Assembly (NCBI GenBank): GCA_029204225.1
Contig: CM055107.1
Coordinates: 1,973,218-2,037,217, forward strand
Source of the DNA: Diphasiastrum complanatum
Lineage: Eukaryota > Streptophyta > Lycopodiopsida > Lycopodiales > Lycopodiaceae
Direction: 5' to 3'
Length of the DNA: 64,000 bases
The notes beneath the pieces were generated by a model that ran no database searches, was not told where the DNA came from, and worked only from the letters and a program-made list of their open reading frames with translations. Within the stretch, counting starts at the first letter, position 1, and the number at the start of each line of letters is the position of its first letter. This document shows positions 13,100 to 23,131 of the stretch, piece by piece. A program made the translations under genes and the position numbers.

Positions 13100-14170
13100 T
13101 CAGTTGGGAGTCTTGGGGGACGTCATATTTCCCGTACCCCAGTTGTGTACTACCTGCGCAGTTCTCAACCATGGTCTTCTCAGTAAAACATGATATGCAG
13201 TTGGAGATTCAGGTATATCCATTACGACAAAGGTGATCACAAACTGCATGCCTGCTATTTTTACAGGGATATCGGCAACCACACCCTTTGGTTTTACACA
13301 GGATTGATCCGCTAGCTTGATGGCAAATCTTGCTGGCTTCAACCCCTGTAGACCCCACTTTTCATATAAAGTAGTGGAGATCAAATTGACACCTGATCCT
13401 CCATCTACTACTGCTGCCTCGTCCTCAAATCTCTTGTGTTTGATTGGCAGGGTGATGTAGTGTTCGTCACTTTCCCACGCTGCCCTGATGTGGAGGACGT
13501 TACTTGTCTCTTCATAGCCCGTACAATATATGGGCTCAGGCGTTACTGGCTCCGTGTCCGCTTTGGCCCATTCAGCCAAAAGGCTTTTAGCTTGTGGCGC
13601 AATCCGTAGTAATTCTCCGAGGGGTAAACTAACACGACTCGCCAGTAAGATTGTGAGCCTTTCAGTGCGTGGTTCCTCGGGCTCCACCATGTGAAAAGGT
13701 GGTTCATGATGATGCAACTGATAGTTCTGATCAGTGTGCAATGGTGAGCCTGTTTGTTTTTCCCGTTCACCATCAGCTGGAGGTTCCGTAGGGTCCTTCA
13801 TATTAAGTTCTGAATGCATATAAACATGTTGAATAAGCACCTCTGAAATGGTTTGTCCTCCTGGAGAAACTTTGAAATCAATAATCCACCCTTTCCAATA
13901 GGATCTATATGTATACTTGGCCTTTTTCTTTTGGCGAAAAGCCCCTCTTGCCGATGGATGCATCAGTACCCAAGAAGCCTTATGATATTCATGGGCAATC
14001 CATGTGCCATCGTCTTCCCTCTCATTATAAAAAATTGCAGAGCATATCAAGGATCTCGATCTCATCGCTATAGCTTGAAGGGTCTCACGTTTGAACTTGT
14101 CAATATGAGAGTCCAAAGCATAATAGGCGCCAAACCTATTTGTGAGTCCCAAGATAATTTTAACTTGAGG
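13100..14170 (-). CDS. Unknown conserved module fused to a retropepsin-type protease
   Basis: An uninterrupted minus-strand frame of about 350 codons, open from a stop at 14,173. It has no ATG at its beginning (the first Met codons are internal), so an upstream exon or frameshift is likely. The N-terminal third holds a module (CSAIFYNER, SWVLMHPSARG, then YWKGWIIDFKVSPGG and IQHVYMHSEL) that recurs, decayed, at 16.9-17.2 kb. I do not recognise it. After a Pro/His/Glu-rich linker, the C-terminal third is a Ty3-type aspartic protease: AAVVDGGSGVNLIS (active site normally DSG, here DGG), the IKLAD flap region, and YHVLLRRPWLR. It ends inside the decayed neighbour with no RT following. It sits downstream of an LTR and primer-binding site on the same strand, so it is probably the gag-pro part of a truncated LTR element. 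Confidence 0.6.
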   Translation of the reverse strand, partial: PQVKIILGLTNRFGAYYALDSHIDKFKRETLQAIAMRSRSLICSAIFYNEREDDGTWIAHEYHKASWVLMHPSARGAFRQKKKAKYTYRSYWKGWIIDFKVSPGGQTISEVLIQHVYMHSELNMKDPTEPPADGEREKQTGSPLHTDQNYQLHHHEPPFHMVEPEEPRTERLTILLASRVSLPLGELLRIAPQAKSLLAEWAKADTEPVTPEPIYCTGYEETSNVLHIRAAWESDEHYITLPIKHKRFEDEAAVVDGGSGVNLISTTLYEKWGLQGLKPARFAIKLADQSCVKPKGVVADIPVKIAGMQFVITFVVMDIPESPTAYHVLLRRPWLRTAQVVHNWGTGNMTSPKTPN

Positions 14171-14413
14171 TTAGCCCAAGCAGTTTAGTCAACTAGTCGC
14201 TGCGCACACTAGCCAATAGTATGCTTCCAATCTACCCAAACCGGAAATTCAAATTTGCCCAAACATGAATTGTGTTTTCCGGGTCAGGCGAGTTATGTTA
14301 CATAGAAGCCACTATGTCAAGAACCGATTGGGCCACATGGACATAGAAAGTGAGGGAAAAAAAAAACTCGTATCAAACGGCCCTTCTAAGTTTGAGAACT
14401 TCTGTAATGCAAA
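14171..14413 (-). other. Leader between primer-binding site and module/protease frame
   Basis: About 240 bases on the minus strand separate the primer-binding site from the open frame. This is a typical untranslated leader length. No coding signal or strong motif is seen apart from a run of T on the minus strand near 14,360. Confidence 0.4.
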
Positions 14414-14414
14414 T

Positions 14415-14431
14415 CCAGAGCTCTCATACCA
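14415..14431 (-). other. Primer-binding site, initiator Met tRNA type
   Basis: Minus-strand TGGTATGAGAGCTCTGG, one substitution in the TGGTATCAGAGC core, one base from the CA end of the LTR. It defines the direction of the element as minus. Confidence 0.6.
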
Positions 14432-14432
14432 C

Positions 14433-14735
14433 TGTAAGAATCGCCTTATGAAGATCTGACTAGGTCTTGTTGCAAAACAACCAAAAGGACACCTGTGGAG
14501 CAAAACCACCCATCCAAACTTAGATCCCTCTTGGAGTTCCCTCCTGGATCTAGCCCCCAAGCCATGGTGAATGAATGCAAGAGAGGAGAGGAATCCTGGC
14601 TAAAGAAACAAAATTTCCAATAGGGATATGGGTGAGTTTCCATGGTGGGTATTCTCTCTCCAAAGAGAGAATATAGGATCCCCATGCAGCCTATATTAGC
14701 TATTGACCTCCTTCTTGCATTATAGCAGTCAGACA
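14433..14735 (-). mobile_element. 5' LTR (303 bases) of the module/protease element
   Basis: On the minus strand it starts TGTCTGACTG and ends GATTCTTACA (TG to CA, ends TGT..ACA), next to the primer-binding site. The length is in the range for copia LTRs. No second copy was seen. The 5' boundary rests on the TG only. Confidence 0.5.
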
Positions 14736-14789
14736 CTATGCAAGTGCTCCTATGTCCAATTATAGGTTTGGGCCCTTATATGATTATTA

Positions 14790-15545
14790 ATTACTTTACA
14801 GGCCAAACCCAGAATGATGAGGCATAACCAATAACCATATACACTTGGAGTGACCGGCTATCCATGTTAGGAATTACTCCAAATCCCACATACTGGACAT
14901 GGACGTAACAGTGAGCTTCTTTGCAATTAATCAGATTATATCTGATAAGGGTACTATGAAGATACCTTTGTTGAGTAATATAGATCAGTAGTCTCTCTCT
15001 GTCTCGATGGATTTGAATTCCAAGACAATAGTGAGCCTCAACCATATCGGTCATGTCGAACTCGGAAGACAACATCTGCAGCATCCTTCACCTGATCAGT
15101 ATTGTTGCTGAAAAACAATGTATTGTCGACATACAAGGTGATGATAATGAAGGAATTATGCAATGACTTGAAATAGACATTAGAATTGGTAGTGCTTGGT
15201 TTGAAGCCATGTTGGATGAGAAATGTGTTGATCCTCTGAAACCAAGCTCTTCTTGATTGTTTCAAGCCATAAAGTGCCTTGGAGAGTTTCTAGACATGAT
15301 TTTTCATACCTTCGAGAGCGTATCCCTCGAATTGTATCATGTAGATATCTTCTTCTATAACTCCATTCAGATAAGCTGTCTGTACATCGATTTGATGTAC
15401 TTCGAGGTCTGCTGCCACAGCACAAGATAAGAGGACTCGAATCGATGAATGTTTTTGACTACTGGACTGAAAGTCTCATTGTAGTCGATGTTGTTAGGCC
15501 CCCAACAAAATGACTCATTTAGCTGTGGCTGGTGTACTCTTTACA
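14790..15545 (-). pseudogene. Ty1/copia reverse transcriptase fragment
   Basis: Several minus-strand frames together read as copia RT. In order: a NETFSPVVK block near 15,480; a WFQRINTFLIQHGFKPS block; the catalytic YVDD as LYVDNTLFFSNN (second Asp changed to Asn) near 15,120; and EAHYCLGIQIHRDRERLLIYI near 15,010. At least three frameshifts and a mutated active site make it dead. It is much more diverged than copia elements A and B, and RNase H is missing. Confidence 0.8.
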
Positions 15546-15699
15546 ATGCGAAACTATTCTTTCAGTGGTACAATGTTCAGGAGGATGTTGATATTTCGAA
15601 GGTGAGTTATTCAATTTCCTTTCCCATGAACGAATTATAATTGTTTTTCATAAATCTTCATCTAATATATAATATTTCTTCTTGTAGTTTTCCCTATGT

Positions 15700-15965
15700 G
15701 ATTACACATCAAGTGAATTGTACTGATTTGTATACATCAATTATATGAAGTGGTTGGCCAACTACTTTGAACATTCTGTCATTATGATAATTTTTTGCTA
15801 ATCTTACCCGATATGGACGAGGAAGATAAGTTATATTCACCATCACTTGAGAAAAGGCTTTTTTAACTACTTTAAAAAAAGTGGAATATGTATTTCTGCT
15901 AATTCCAGAATCATCACATGCACTTTGTATCACATTTGCATCCAAGTAAGTTTGAACCTTATCGA
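15700..15965 (-). pseudogene. Fragment of an unrecognised transposon-like gene, copy 1
   Basis: Minus-strand reading NVIQSACDDSGISRNTYSTF then FKVVKKAFSQV, followed in the next frame by LPRPYRVRLAKNY and MFKVVGQPLHI. The first block matches a plus-strand block at 54,795-54,895 (FIQGACDFSNISREAYATMF then KMVKESFAQV), so the two belong to one family. I cannot name the family. The ISR.xY...FK..K...Q pattern recalls uncharacterised eukaryotic transposon proteins, but that is a guess. Confidence 0.45.
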
Positions 15966-16458
15966 CAGGAGATCATCCTCAACATATTGGCCAGGGCAAC
16001 ACCTCAACCAAGGACACCACCTCGTGCTTTGCCTGATGCTAATGAAAATGTAGTTATCCTTAACAAAAAAGCAACACATACACATAACAAAATATATAAA
16101 TATTTATACAATGTTAGGAATTAGTGAAATGTACTCATGCCCAAATTTGGCTTTCCTTTTATTAAAATAAAGAGTCTATACATGAATTCCAAAATATTTG
16201 CATTTCATAAATGATTGCTTTTATTGCTCTTTCACAACATCTGCATTGATGCTCAACCAACGCTTTCTCTTATTGAGATATAATATCTATACATTGATTT
16301 AACATCATTGCATTTGTGTCTATTGCTCCTCCACAATAGTGATTGTTGATGGCATATCCTTGCAGCATGTTACTAGCTCCTATCTTTTTTGTAACTAAAA
16401 TAAGAAGAAGAAAATGTTAGTGCACTTATATTTGTACACCATTTTGAATCTACTCATT
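15966..16458. other. AT-rich DNA, no gene recognised
   Basis: No frame with a recognisable motif on either strand. The downstream end of the minus-strand pseudogene that follows (stop at 16,459) marks the right border. Confidence 0.4.
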
Positions 16459-17215
16459 TTAATAGGCAATACTTAAAAGTCTTCCATTCAATTTGATAAT
16501 CATTGCATTCTTCACATCTACAAATAGCTTGCATCTAAAGGATTCAGAAATAATACTTTCAGGAGTAGGCCATTCGGCACTTTGAAAGCTTGGCAATGGT
16601 ATCTCTTCAAGCTTATCAAAACTCTCATACCTTTTCGGAATATATTTAGATTCATAAACGAATATATCACTATCTGCAAGATCATTCAGACTTCACCCTC
16701 TGTATTGCAACTTCCCAACATCAAAGTGAATCACTTCCAATATACGCGGCAGGTGATTGTGTTGGCTCTCATTCACTTATGTTCGATGGATATAAATCTG
16801 AAAGAAAAAACACTTCTTATAATAGATGTTATCATCTTCAAATCTTAAATATAAAAAAAACACCTATAATAACAACAAAGTGCAAACATTTTGATATACT
16901 TACAATTACATTTTTGTTGATCATGAGGATTGACATCTTGTACTTTTATTTATGAATGCATGTAAACATGTTGTACCAATACATTTGATATAGAATGACC
17001 TCCAGGAGTTGTCTTGAACTCCAAAATCCTTGCTTTCCAATAATGTTGGTATGTCATTTTGCTCTTTTCTTCGATCAAAAATTGCCCTTTGATGATGGAT
17101 GCAACAGCACCCATGAATTCTTTGTATATTTTGTCGGAATCCACTTATCAGCTTCATCTTTCTCATTATAAAAAATCACATAGCAATTCAAAGTCAGCAT
17201 AGAGATTCAATGTCT
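16459..17215 (-). pseudogene. Second, decayed copy of the YWK/PGG/HVYMHS module gene, with intron-like break
   Basis: On the minus strand, 17,190-16,960 encodes CYVIFYNEK, SWVLLHPSSKG, YQHYWKARILEFKTTPGG and VLVQHVYMHS across one frameshift and two stops. This is clearly homologous to the N-terminal part of the 13.1-14.17 kb frame. Downstream comes a possible intron (GTAAGTATATC near 16,907 to TTTTCTTTCAG near 16,802). Then a further open stretch with one TGA ends at TAA 16,459 (blocks YIPKRYESFDKLEEIPLPSF and SFRCKLFVDVKNAMIIKLNG). No protease follows here, so the module can occur in a different gene context. The second exon is unrecognised. Confidence 0.5.
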
Positions 17216-18318
17216 CAACCCATGCCTATTCCAGAAAATAGCGATGGTCTCGCTTCCCTAAAATGAGAAGGTTGGCATCTCACAACAAATAAGGGCCTCT
17301 TAGTAATGAGGGAAAATCATAGCAGTTAGGTTCCTCAATAGCAAGAACTGGAAATAGCAGCGATGGCCTCTCATTTCTTCAACAAATCATCACTTTTGGC
17401 AGAGGACATGCACATCCATCTGATTCAATGAATTTTTTAGAACAACAGAGAATAGTAAAAATCTGCAGGTCGCTCTTCTAATTCAAGAACAATTCTCTAG
17501 ATCGGATCAAGCTTACACTCTACAAACCCCTTTACAAGCCATATCCAAGGCTCTAGGCAAGGAAGGATAGAGAAAGAGCAAACGGTTGGTGATTGTTGTA
17601 GTGTTGTGGTAAAGGTTTGATAGAAAATGGCTACTCTACATGACAGAAAACTGCTACAAAAACTGCTCTACATGATATAAAATGGCTGCAAAAATTGCTT
17701 GTCAACTATCGCTACAGATGACTCAAGCCTGGCACTGCCCTTTTGAGTTTGATGTGTTGATAGTGCTTGTGCATCCTTGTTGGTTCGCTACTAGATAACA
17801 TCTACAAACTACCGTTAGAGTTAATGTGTAAACTATTCTGGAAACAATCACAAGCATGCCTGAGAACTGTGTGATGATTGCTTCGATATAGAAAGAGTTC
17901 AATAGAATCTAAATCACACATCTGAATCGGATTCAACCTGAATCACAACCTATGAACCAGAATTGAATCTGAAGCGCACCTCTGATGCGGATTCAACCTA
18001 AATCATGACATGTGAACAAGAATCGCAACCTATGAGCCTGAATCTGAAGTTGTCGGATAAACGGTTTTCTTTGAACAGTTTTCCACCAGACAGGACAGAA
18101 TCAGTGTGCCAGTTGTGTGATCAGACAGGAGCATAATCAACGTCTCTTGTGAATTGTGAGTAGAACTAGATTAAATTCAGAAGCAGGATCTATAGGTTTA
18201 CATCGGCTGACGGCTCCATCGAGGTTAACAACATTCCATGTGAAGAAAAATAAAAAAATATAAAAAAGATCTCAGTTCAATTGGTGAGGTGGTCTATCAC
18301 AGGGATCCCTTTATATAG
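17216..18318. other. Non-coding, with short tandem duplications
   Basis: No gene recognised. A 32-base unit (CTCTACATGA.A.AAAA.. type) is repeated twice at 17,634-17,697. At 17,905-18,050 a roughly 70-base unit with GCGGATTCAACCT(G/A)AATCA and CAACCTATGA(A/G)CC words is duplicated with divergence. Confidence 0.5.
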
Positions 18319-20610
18319 TTGTTCTCATGGCTTTGGACATCTCTCGACTTCGTCCTTTCAGTCACAAACGACTTGCTTCCTCTGTCTCTCCTCCAGACTC
18401 CCCTCCTCATTTGCGTCAAGCTGTGCTTTTTGCTGATAGTTCAACTCTTGCCTCAACACCTTCTGTTCTTCCTTCGGCCAACTCTTCCCTTGGCACTACT
18501 GCCCTCTCGCTTGGTTGTGAACCTCTTTCGACCCCTGTTGCATTGCCTTCTCAACCCCCTAAACGGGTTCCTTGCCATGCTTGTGGTAGTTTCTTCTCTC
18601 CTAGAGGAGGTCTTGCCCATCACCAGTGTTCTTGTCCTACGCTGCTTCAGTCGTCTCAAAGTCGCCCTCCTCTCTCAGTACCCCATTCGACCTCTGCTTC
18701 AGCTTGGTCTTGGATTTCTTCTCTTGACGTCCTCGACGCTTTTCACTTGCGCTTCCCTCACCCAAGGCTCTACTTTCATATTCCCCTCACTCTCAATCGT
18801 AAAACTCAACTTGTTATGCGTCTTCCCCTTGATTGCTTGGCTATTGACCCCTATTTGACATTGCGGCTTGGAATCTGTTTCTTCTTTTTTCCCTTTGGTG
18901 TCTAGTCCTCCCTCTGAGGGGTGGGGATGCGGGTCATAGAAAAACTTGTGCTCGCCTTCGTCGCTTTCTATCGGGAGACTAGGAAACACTTCATGATGAA
19001 CACTTTGCCCGTTGTCAGCTGCTCGCAACTCACAAAACTCTCAACCTCAAGGTGCCCACCTCTCCACCGTCACCTTCATAGCACCATGCATCTCGGACAA
19101 GTTAGTGAGTATTCTCGTGCAACTTGAGCTTTAGCTCCTCTCACGTCTGCTCCCTCTTCTACTGATACTGTTGCTGCTCTCCAAGCTCTTCATCTTGCTT
19201 CTGAAGACATTCTTCTTTTGTTTGTGGAGGACTTTGTGTCTGATGTTGACTTGGTGCTTGATCGCGATTCTTTCTCTCGTGCCTTTCGAGGTCTTGTTGT
19301 TGGTGGTCCCTCCGGTTTGGTCTATGAATACCTTCGTGATTGCTTTCCACCTGAGGACTCTGCTAGTGGCTTTGTTCAACTCTTTCAGGTTTGCTCTTTT
19401 ATCGCCTCTAGTCACATTACTTCTTCCACTGCACATTTTTTGTTTGCGTTTCGTTTGATCGCCATGACTAAAGCCTCGGGTGGTGTCCATCCTATCATTA
19501 TTGGCGAAGTCCTCCTCCGTCTTGTAAGTCGCTCTATCTGTTTTCAGTTTCAACATATTTTCGTCTCTTGTCTCTCCCCTCATCAGTTTGGTGTCTCTAC
19601 TCCTGGTGGCTATGAAGCTGTCATTCATGGTTTGCGTGCCACACTTGGTCTCCATCCTAATTGGGTTGTTCTCCAAGTGGATGTTTCCAATGTTTTTAAT
19701 TCAGTTTCTAGAGCTGCGATCTTTCGGGAGTTGCGGACGGTTGGTGATGAGTTGGCTCAGCTTATCCCATTTGTGCGGTTGTTCTATGCTACTGAGACTC
19801 CCCTCTTTTATAGTCACCATGTGCGCTCTAGGGATCTTTCTACTATCCAGTCTGCAGCGGGTACTCATCAAGGTGATCCTTTGGGTGGTCCTCTTTTCGG
19901 TCTGGCTCATTTTCGTGCCCTTCGAGCTTCTGCAGAGGCCTTTCCCTCCTGCTTATTTCCTTCGGTTGCTGATGACACTCATATTGTTGGCCCTGCTCCT
20001 ATGGTGCTCCACGCCTTTCATCATTTCTCTGAGCAGCTGGCTTCTCTTGGTTTGTCTATTCAACCTCGCAAGTATTCAGTGTGATCTCCAGCAGGTCTTC
20101 CCTCAGACTTTGTTCCTCCTCAAGGCTTCCTTGCTCCTTCGAATGACATTCGCATTCTGGGTGTTTCTTATGGGTATGCTTCCTTCAACTCTGTTTTTCT
20201 TGGTCTCTAGGAGGATGGTGCTCATTCAGATCTGCTTCGCCGGTTGGGCGATGCTCAACGTTTGGCATCTTGACGTCTTGCTTTATCCAGCATCATTCTT
20301 ATCTGCTGCGCACTTTCCCCCTTACTAAGAACTTTTTGCATCTTCTCTCTTCCTTTGACAACTCTATTATGGATGTTTTTGGCTGTCTTTTGGGCCCTGG
20401 GTTTTTTGGATGGTGTGGAGACCCTTTCAGTTCGGAGCCAGGGTCGGTTACCCATTTCTCGTGGAGGTGTGGGTCTTCGCTCTACTGTTTCTTATGCACC
20501 TGCAACATTTCTTGGGAGCTGGCTCTTGTCGTCCCTGCTTTGTCTTCTCGGTTCCTTTTTGGCTTTTGCCCTCTCTTGGCGGATTGCATTGCTCATGTGG
20601 ATAGCGGTGG
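18319..20610 (+). pseudogene. LINE-like reverse transcriptase gene with upstream zinc finger, disrupted
   Basis: The first plus-strand frame (18,327-18,905) is Pro/Ser-rich and carries a Cys/His finger, PCHACGSFFSPRGGLAHHQC, near 18,570. After a frameshift near 18,860 the reading resumes (KTCARLRRFLSGD). The frame at 19,218-20,084 is an RT palm/fingers region: DSFSRAFRGLVVGGPSGL, KASGGVHPIIIGEVLLRLV, QFGVSTPGGYEAVIHGLR, VVLQVDVSNVFNSVSR (first catalytic Asp), GTHQGDPLGGPLF and SVADDTHIVGP (catalytic ADD). Further shifted frames continue to the RT thumb-like block LPISRGGVGLRSTVSYAP (about 20,450-20,505). There is no LTR, integrase or APE-type endonuclease. An N-terminal finger recalls R2-like elements, but no C-terminal endonuclease was seen. 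GC content is higher than in the surroundings. Confidence 0.75.
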
Positions 20611-20612
20611 GC

Positions 20613-21243
20613 TATAGTGTTTACGCTAATCTCTTACTTTCAAATTTGATCTTATACATTAAGATCTTCTTTGGGTGAAGAATCTCTTCAATTCCTTGAT
20701 CAACTTCAGATCTCTTGAGCTTTCTTTCTGAATCTATCTAGGATAGTCCAAATTATTTCATTTCCATTCTGGGTTTAAGATAGCCCAGAAACAAAATTCA
20801 TAGCAAAAAGTTTCTTGGAGGATTCAGAAATGGGTAAAGGGTGAAGTGTCTTGGAATTTTTTTTTTTCAATTCATGTTCATCCTTAGTATGATTGCATAC
20901 TAGTCATTCTTTTATATAATGTCTTAGCAAGTTGTGGCTCCTTATACATGATTTCAAAAGGTGCTTGAAATCTGGGTCCATCTTAATCAAGAAATCATTT
21001 CTAAGAAGCAATGCTTCTATACTCTAAGGATAGTCACTAGAAGTTCTTTCTTATGTAGGGTCGATTGAATTCAACATTTCATCATAATTTAGTTTTGCAT
21101 AAAGTATGCAAACAAGTGTAAACTAACAATACATGACATGCATGCTTAAATCAACATTACTTGACATGTATTAAGCTACTAAAAGCTTATAACACACATG
21201 ATTGAAACATTCAAAGAAAAAAGGTACTCGATAGTATTCGAAT
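20613..21243 (+). repeat. 630-base direct repeat, copy 1
   Basis: Matches 22,077-22,705 nearly base for base, from TATAGTGTTTACGCTAAT to the ACTCGATA(G/A)TATTCGAAT end, with small indels and substitutions. It starts immediately at the end of the reverse transcriptase relic. No coding frame. It is either a tandem duplication (period about 1,464) or unrecognised terminal repeats. Confidence 0.85.
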
Positions 21244-21280
21244 CATAATCATTCTTGGAATCAACTTAGGATTTACCATC

Positions 21281-21658
21281 CTATTTGATGTTTTTCTTTA
21301 AAGCATTTCGAGATCTACATTTAAAGCATTCTTGCGGTCCTAAAGGACAATCATTATGGTTCAGAAAATTCTTCCCTTGTTTCACTAGTATGGCCTTCAA
21401 TGATTTTATGGCCGTAACTAGTTTCAGGTTGCATGTTTCTAATATACATGACCTTCTGGTTCTCTGCAAGTAGGCATTCAATGTTTCGTTGTCATCAAGT
21501 TCTTCATCATGCCGAACAAGAGATTTTGTGTTCTTGATTCTTTCCATGCAGTTCTTGCTTTTTGAAGCACAAGGCCTCTTAAACAACAGATGGAGGTTTA
21601 TGTCCTTCTGCATGCATGAACATACGAGGTCTTCACATCAAGTTCACAAAATATTAAA
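21281..21658 (-). pseudogene. Possible gag remnant downstream of a primer-binding site
   Basis: A minus-strand open frame (21,281-21,613, 110 codons) begins shortly after the primer-binding site. It contains ELDDNETLNAYLQRTR, AIKSLKAILVKQGKNFLN and a Cys pair (ECFKC). No family is recognised. Position and charge would suit a gag start, so this is inference from context only. Confidence 0.3.
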
Positions 21659-21675
21659 CCATAGCTTTGATACCA
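21659..21675 (-). other. Primer-binding site, initiator Met tRNA type
   Basis: Minus-strand TGGTATCAAAGCTATGG, one mismatch to the TGGTATCAGAGC core, three bases after a CA end (TTCACA). Confidence 0.6.
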
Positions 21676-21678
21676 AAA

Positions 21679-22076
21679 TGTGAACTCGAAGGTGAAGGCC
21701 TATCCTAAAAGTCTTAAAAGGCCAATACATTTATTGACTTATCATTCACAAAATGAAATCAAAGTAGACTTGAAAATTAAAACTCGAAAACAATGTATCA
21801 CATAAATTCATTCACATACAGCGGAAGCATTGAGGGGTCTAGATGGGGACCCCCCCCCCCCAAAAAAAAAAAAAAAGAGGATATTTCTTGTCATTATGAA
21901 AACCAATTGGCCTATGCCAATTACATATACAATGGATTCCAATAGGGGTCTCAAAATAACAATGGATTCCAACGGACCTTTCTCAAATAATCTTTTAAAA
22001 TTTTTGGCTATTCTTGGAAGAATTCTTCTTCCATTCATTTTGCATCCATAGTCGGATGATCCTTAACTTGAGGAGG
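21679..22076 (-). mobile_element. Probable LTR next to the primer-binding site
   Basis: By position this is the LTR 5' of the primer-binding site on the minus strand, ending GAGTTCACA. It contains a poly(C)/poly(A) tract (21,850-21,876) and a CAATAAATG polyadenylation-like word near the end. The start is not defined, because the sequence runs into direct-repeat copy 2. No partner LTR was identified. Confidence 0.35.
21850..21876. repeat. Homopolymer pair C12-A15
   Basis: Twelve C followed directly by fifteen A. Such tracts often mark sequencing slippage, so its exact length is uncertain. Confidence 0.8.
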
Positions 22077-22705
22077 TATAGTGTTTACGCTAATATCTTA
22101 CTTTCAAATATGATATTATACATTAAGATCTTCTTTGGGTGAAGAATCTCTTCGATTCCTTGATCAACTTCAGATCTCTTGAGTTTCCTTTCTGAATCTA
22201 TCTAGGATAGTCCAAATGATTTCATTTCCATTCTGGGTTTAAGATAGCCCAGAAACAAAATTCATAGCAAAAGGTTTCTTGGGGGATTCGGAAATGGGTA
22301 AAGGGTGAAGTGGTCTTGGAATTTTTTTTTTTCAATCCCCGTTTATCCTTAGTGTGATTGCATACTAATCATTCTTTTATATAATGTCTTAGCAAGTTGT
22401 GGCTCCCTATATATGATTTCAAAAGGTGCTTGAAATCTGGGTCCATCTTAATCAAAAAATCATTTCTAAGAAGCAATGCTTCTGTACTAAGGATAGTCAC
22501 TAGAAGTTCTTTCTCATGTAGGGTCGATTGAATTCAACATTTCATCATAGTTTAGTTTTGCATAAAGTATGCAAACAAGTGTAAACTAACATTAAATTAC
22601 ATGCATGCTTAAATCAACATTACTTGACATGTATTAAGCTACTAAAAGCTTATAACACACATGATTGAAACATTAAAAAAAAAAAGTACTCGATAATATT
22701 CGAAT
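22077..22705 (+). repeat. 630-base direct repeat, copy 2
   Basis: Partner of 20,613-21,243, in the same orientation. Differences are mainly single substitutions and short indels (for example one extra G after GAAGTG and a missing CTCT near 22,490), so the duplication is fairly recent. Confidence 0.85.
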
Positions 22706-23007
22706 GTTTTAGAAAATTCTTGAAGCAGTTTTTAATGGCTAATTCAGATCTCTCATGATCAATGGATTGCAAGGAGTTAGTCTGATATCAGGATTATGGA
22801 TGAGAATCCGAACCACGCAAAGTCAAACAAATTCAACAAGATATCCTTTAACATTCACTCTTGCATCTAGAGATCTACCTTTGAACCTTTCGTATCTGAT
22901 CCATTCATCCACCAAATCAACGAAAACCTGATGAACGATGTTATTGCTAAGAATCGAGGCTTCGGAAAGTAAAGCTCTTGCTTCTATCGAGCAGTTATTT
23001 TAGTATA
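22706..23007. other. Non-coding, nothing recognised
   Basis: AT-rich sequence between the direct repeat and the GC island. No frame or repeat was identified. Confidence 0.4.
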
Positions 23008-23093
23008 GGGCCCCGCCCGAGGGCCTAGGGGCAGGCCCCCGCCAGAGGGCCTTCCCCGATTTAGGGCCCTTGAGCGAGGGGCCTTCCCCCGCG
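23008..23093. repeat. GC-rich island of three imperfect ~28-base units
   Basis: Within AT-rich DNA, 86 bases consist almost only of G and C, built of three variants of GGGCCC..GCC.GAGGGCCT.GGGG/TTCCCC. Each unit contains GAGGGCCT or GAGGGGCCTTCCCC. Confidence 0.75.
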
Positions 23094-23131
23094 TAAAGCA
23101 TATTCAAAAAAATTTAGGCTCTACATTTACT

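Noticed and set aside
18319-18858. Leu/Phe-rich 179-codon frame overlapping the zinc-finger frame
   Set aside because: Shadow frame of the Pro/Ser-rich reading with the Cys/His finger; composition is that of an out-of-frame C/T-rich sequence.
19131-19676. 181-codon minus-strand frame opposite the reverse transcriptase
   Set aside because: Antisense shadow of the RT coding sequence; no motif.
21850-21876. C12-A15 tract as a possible retroposon tail
   Set aside because: No element boundary or target duplication fits; it may be slippage or a sequencing artefact.
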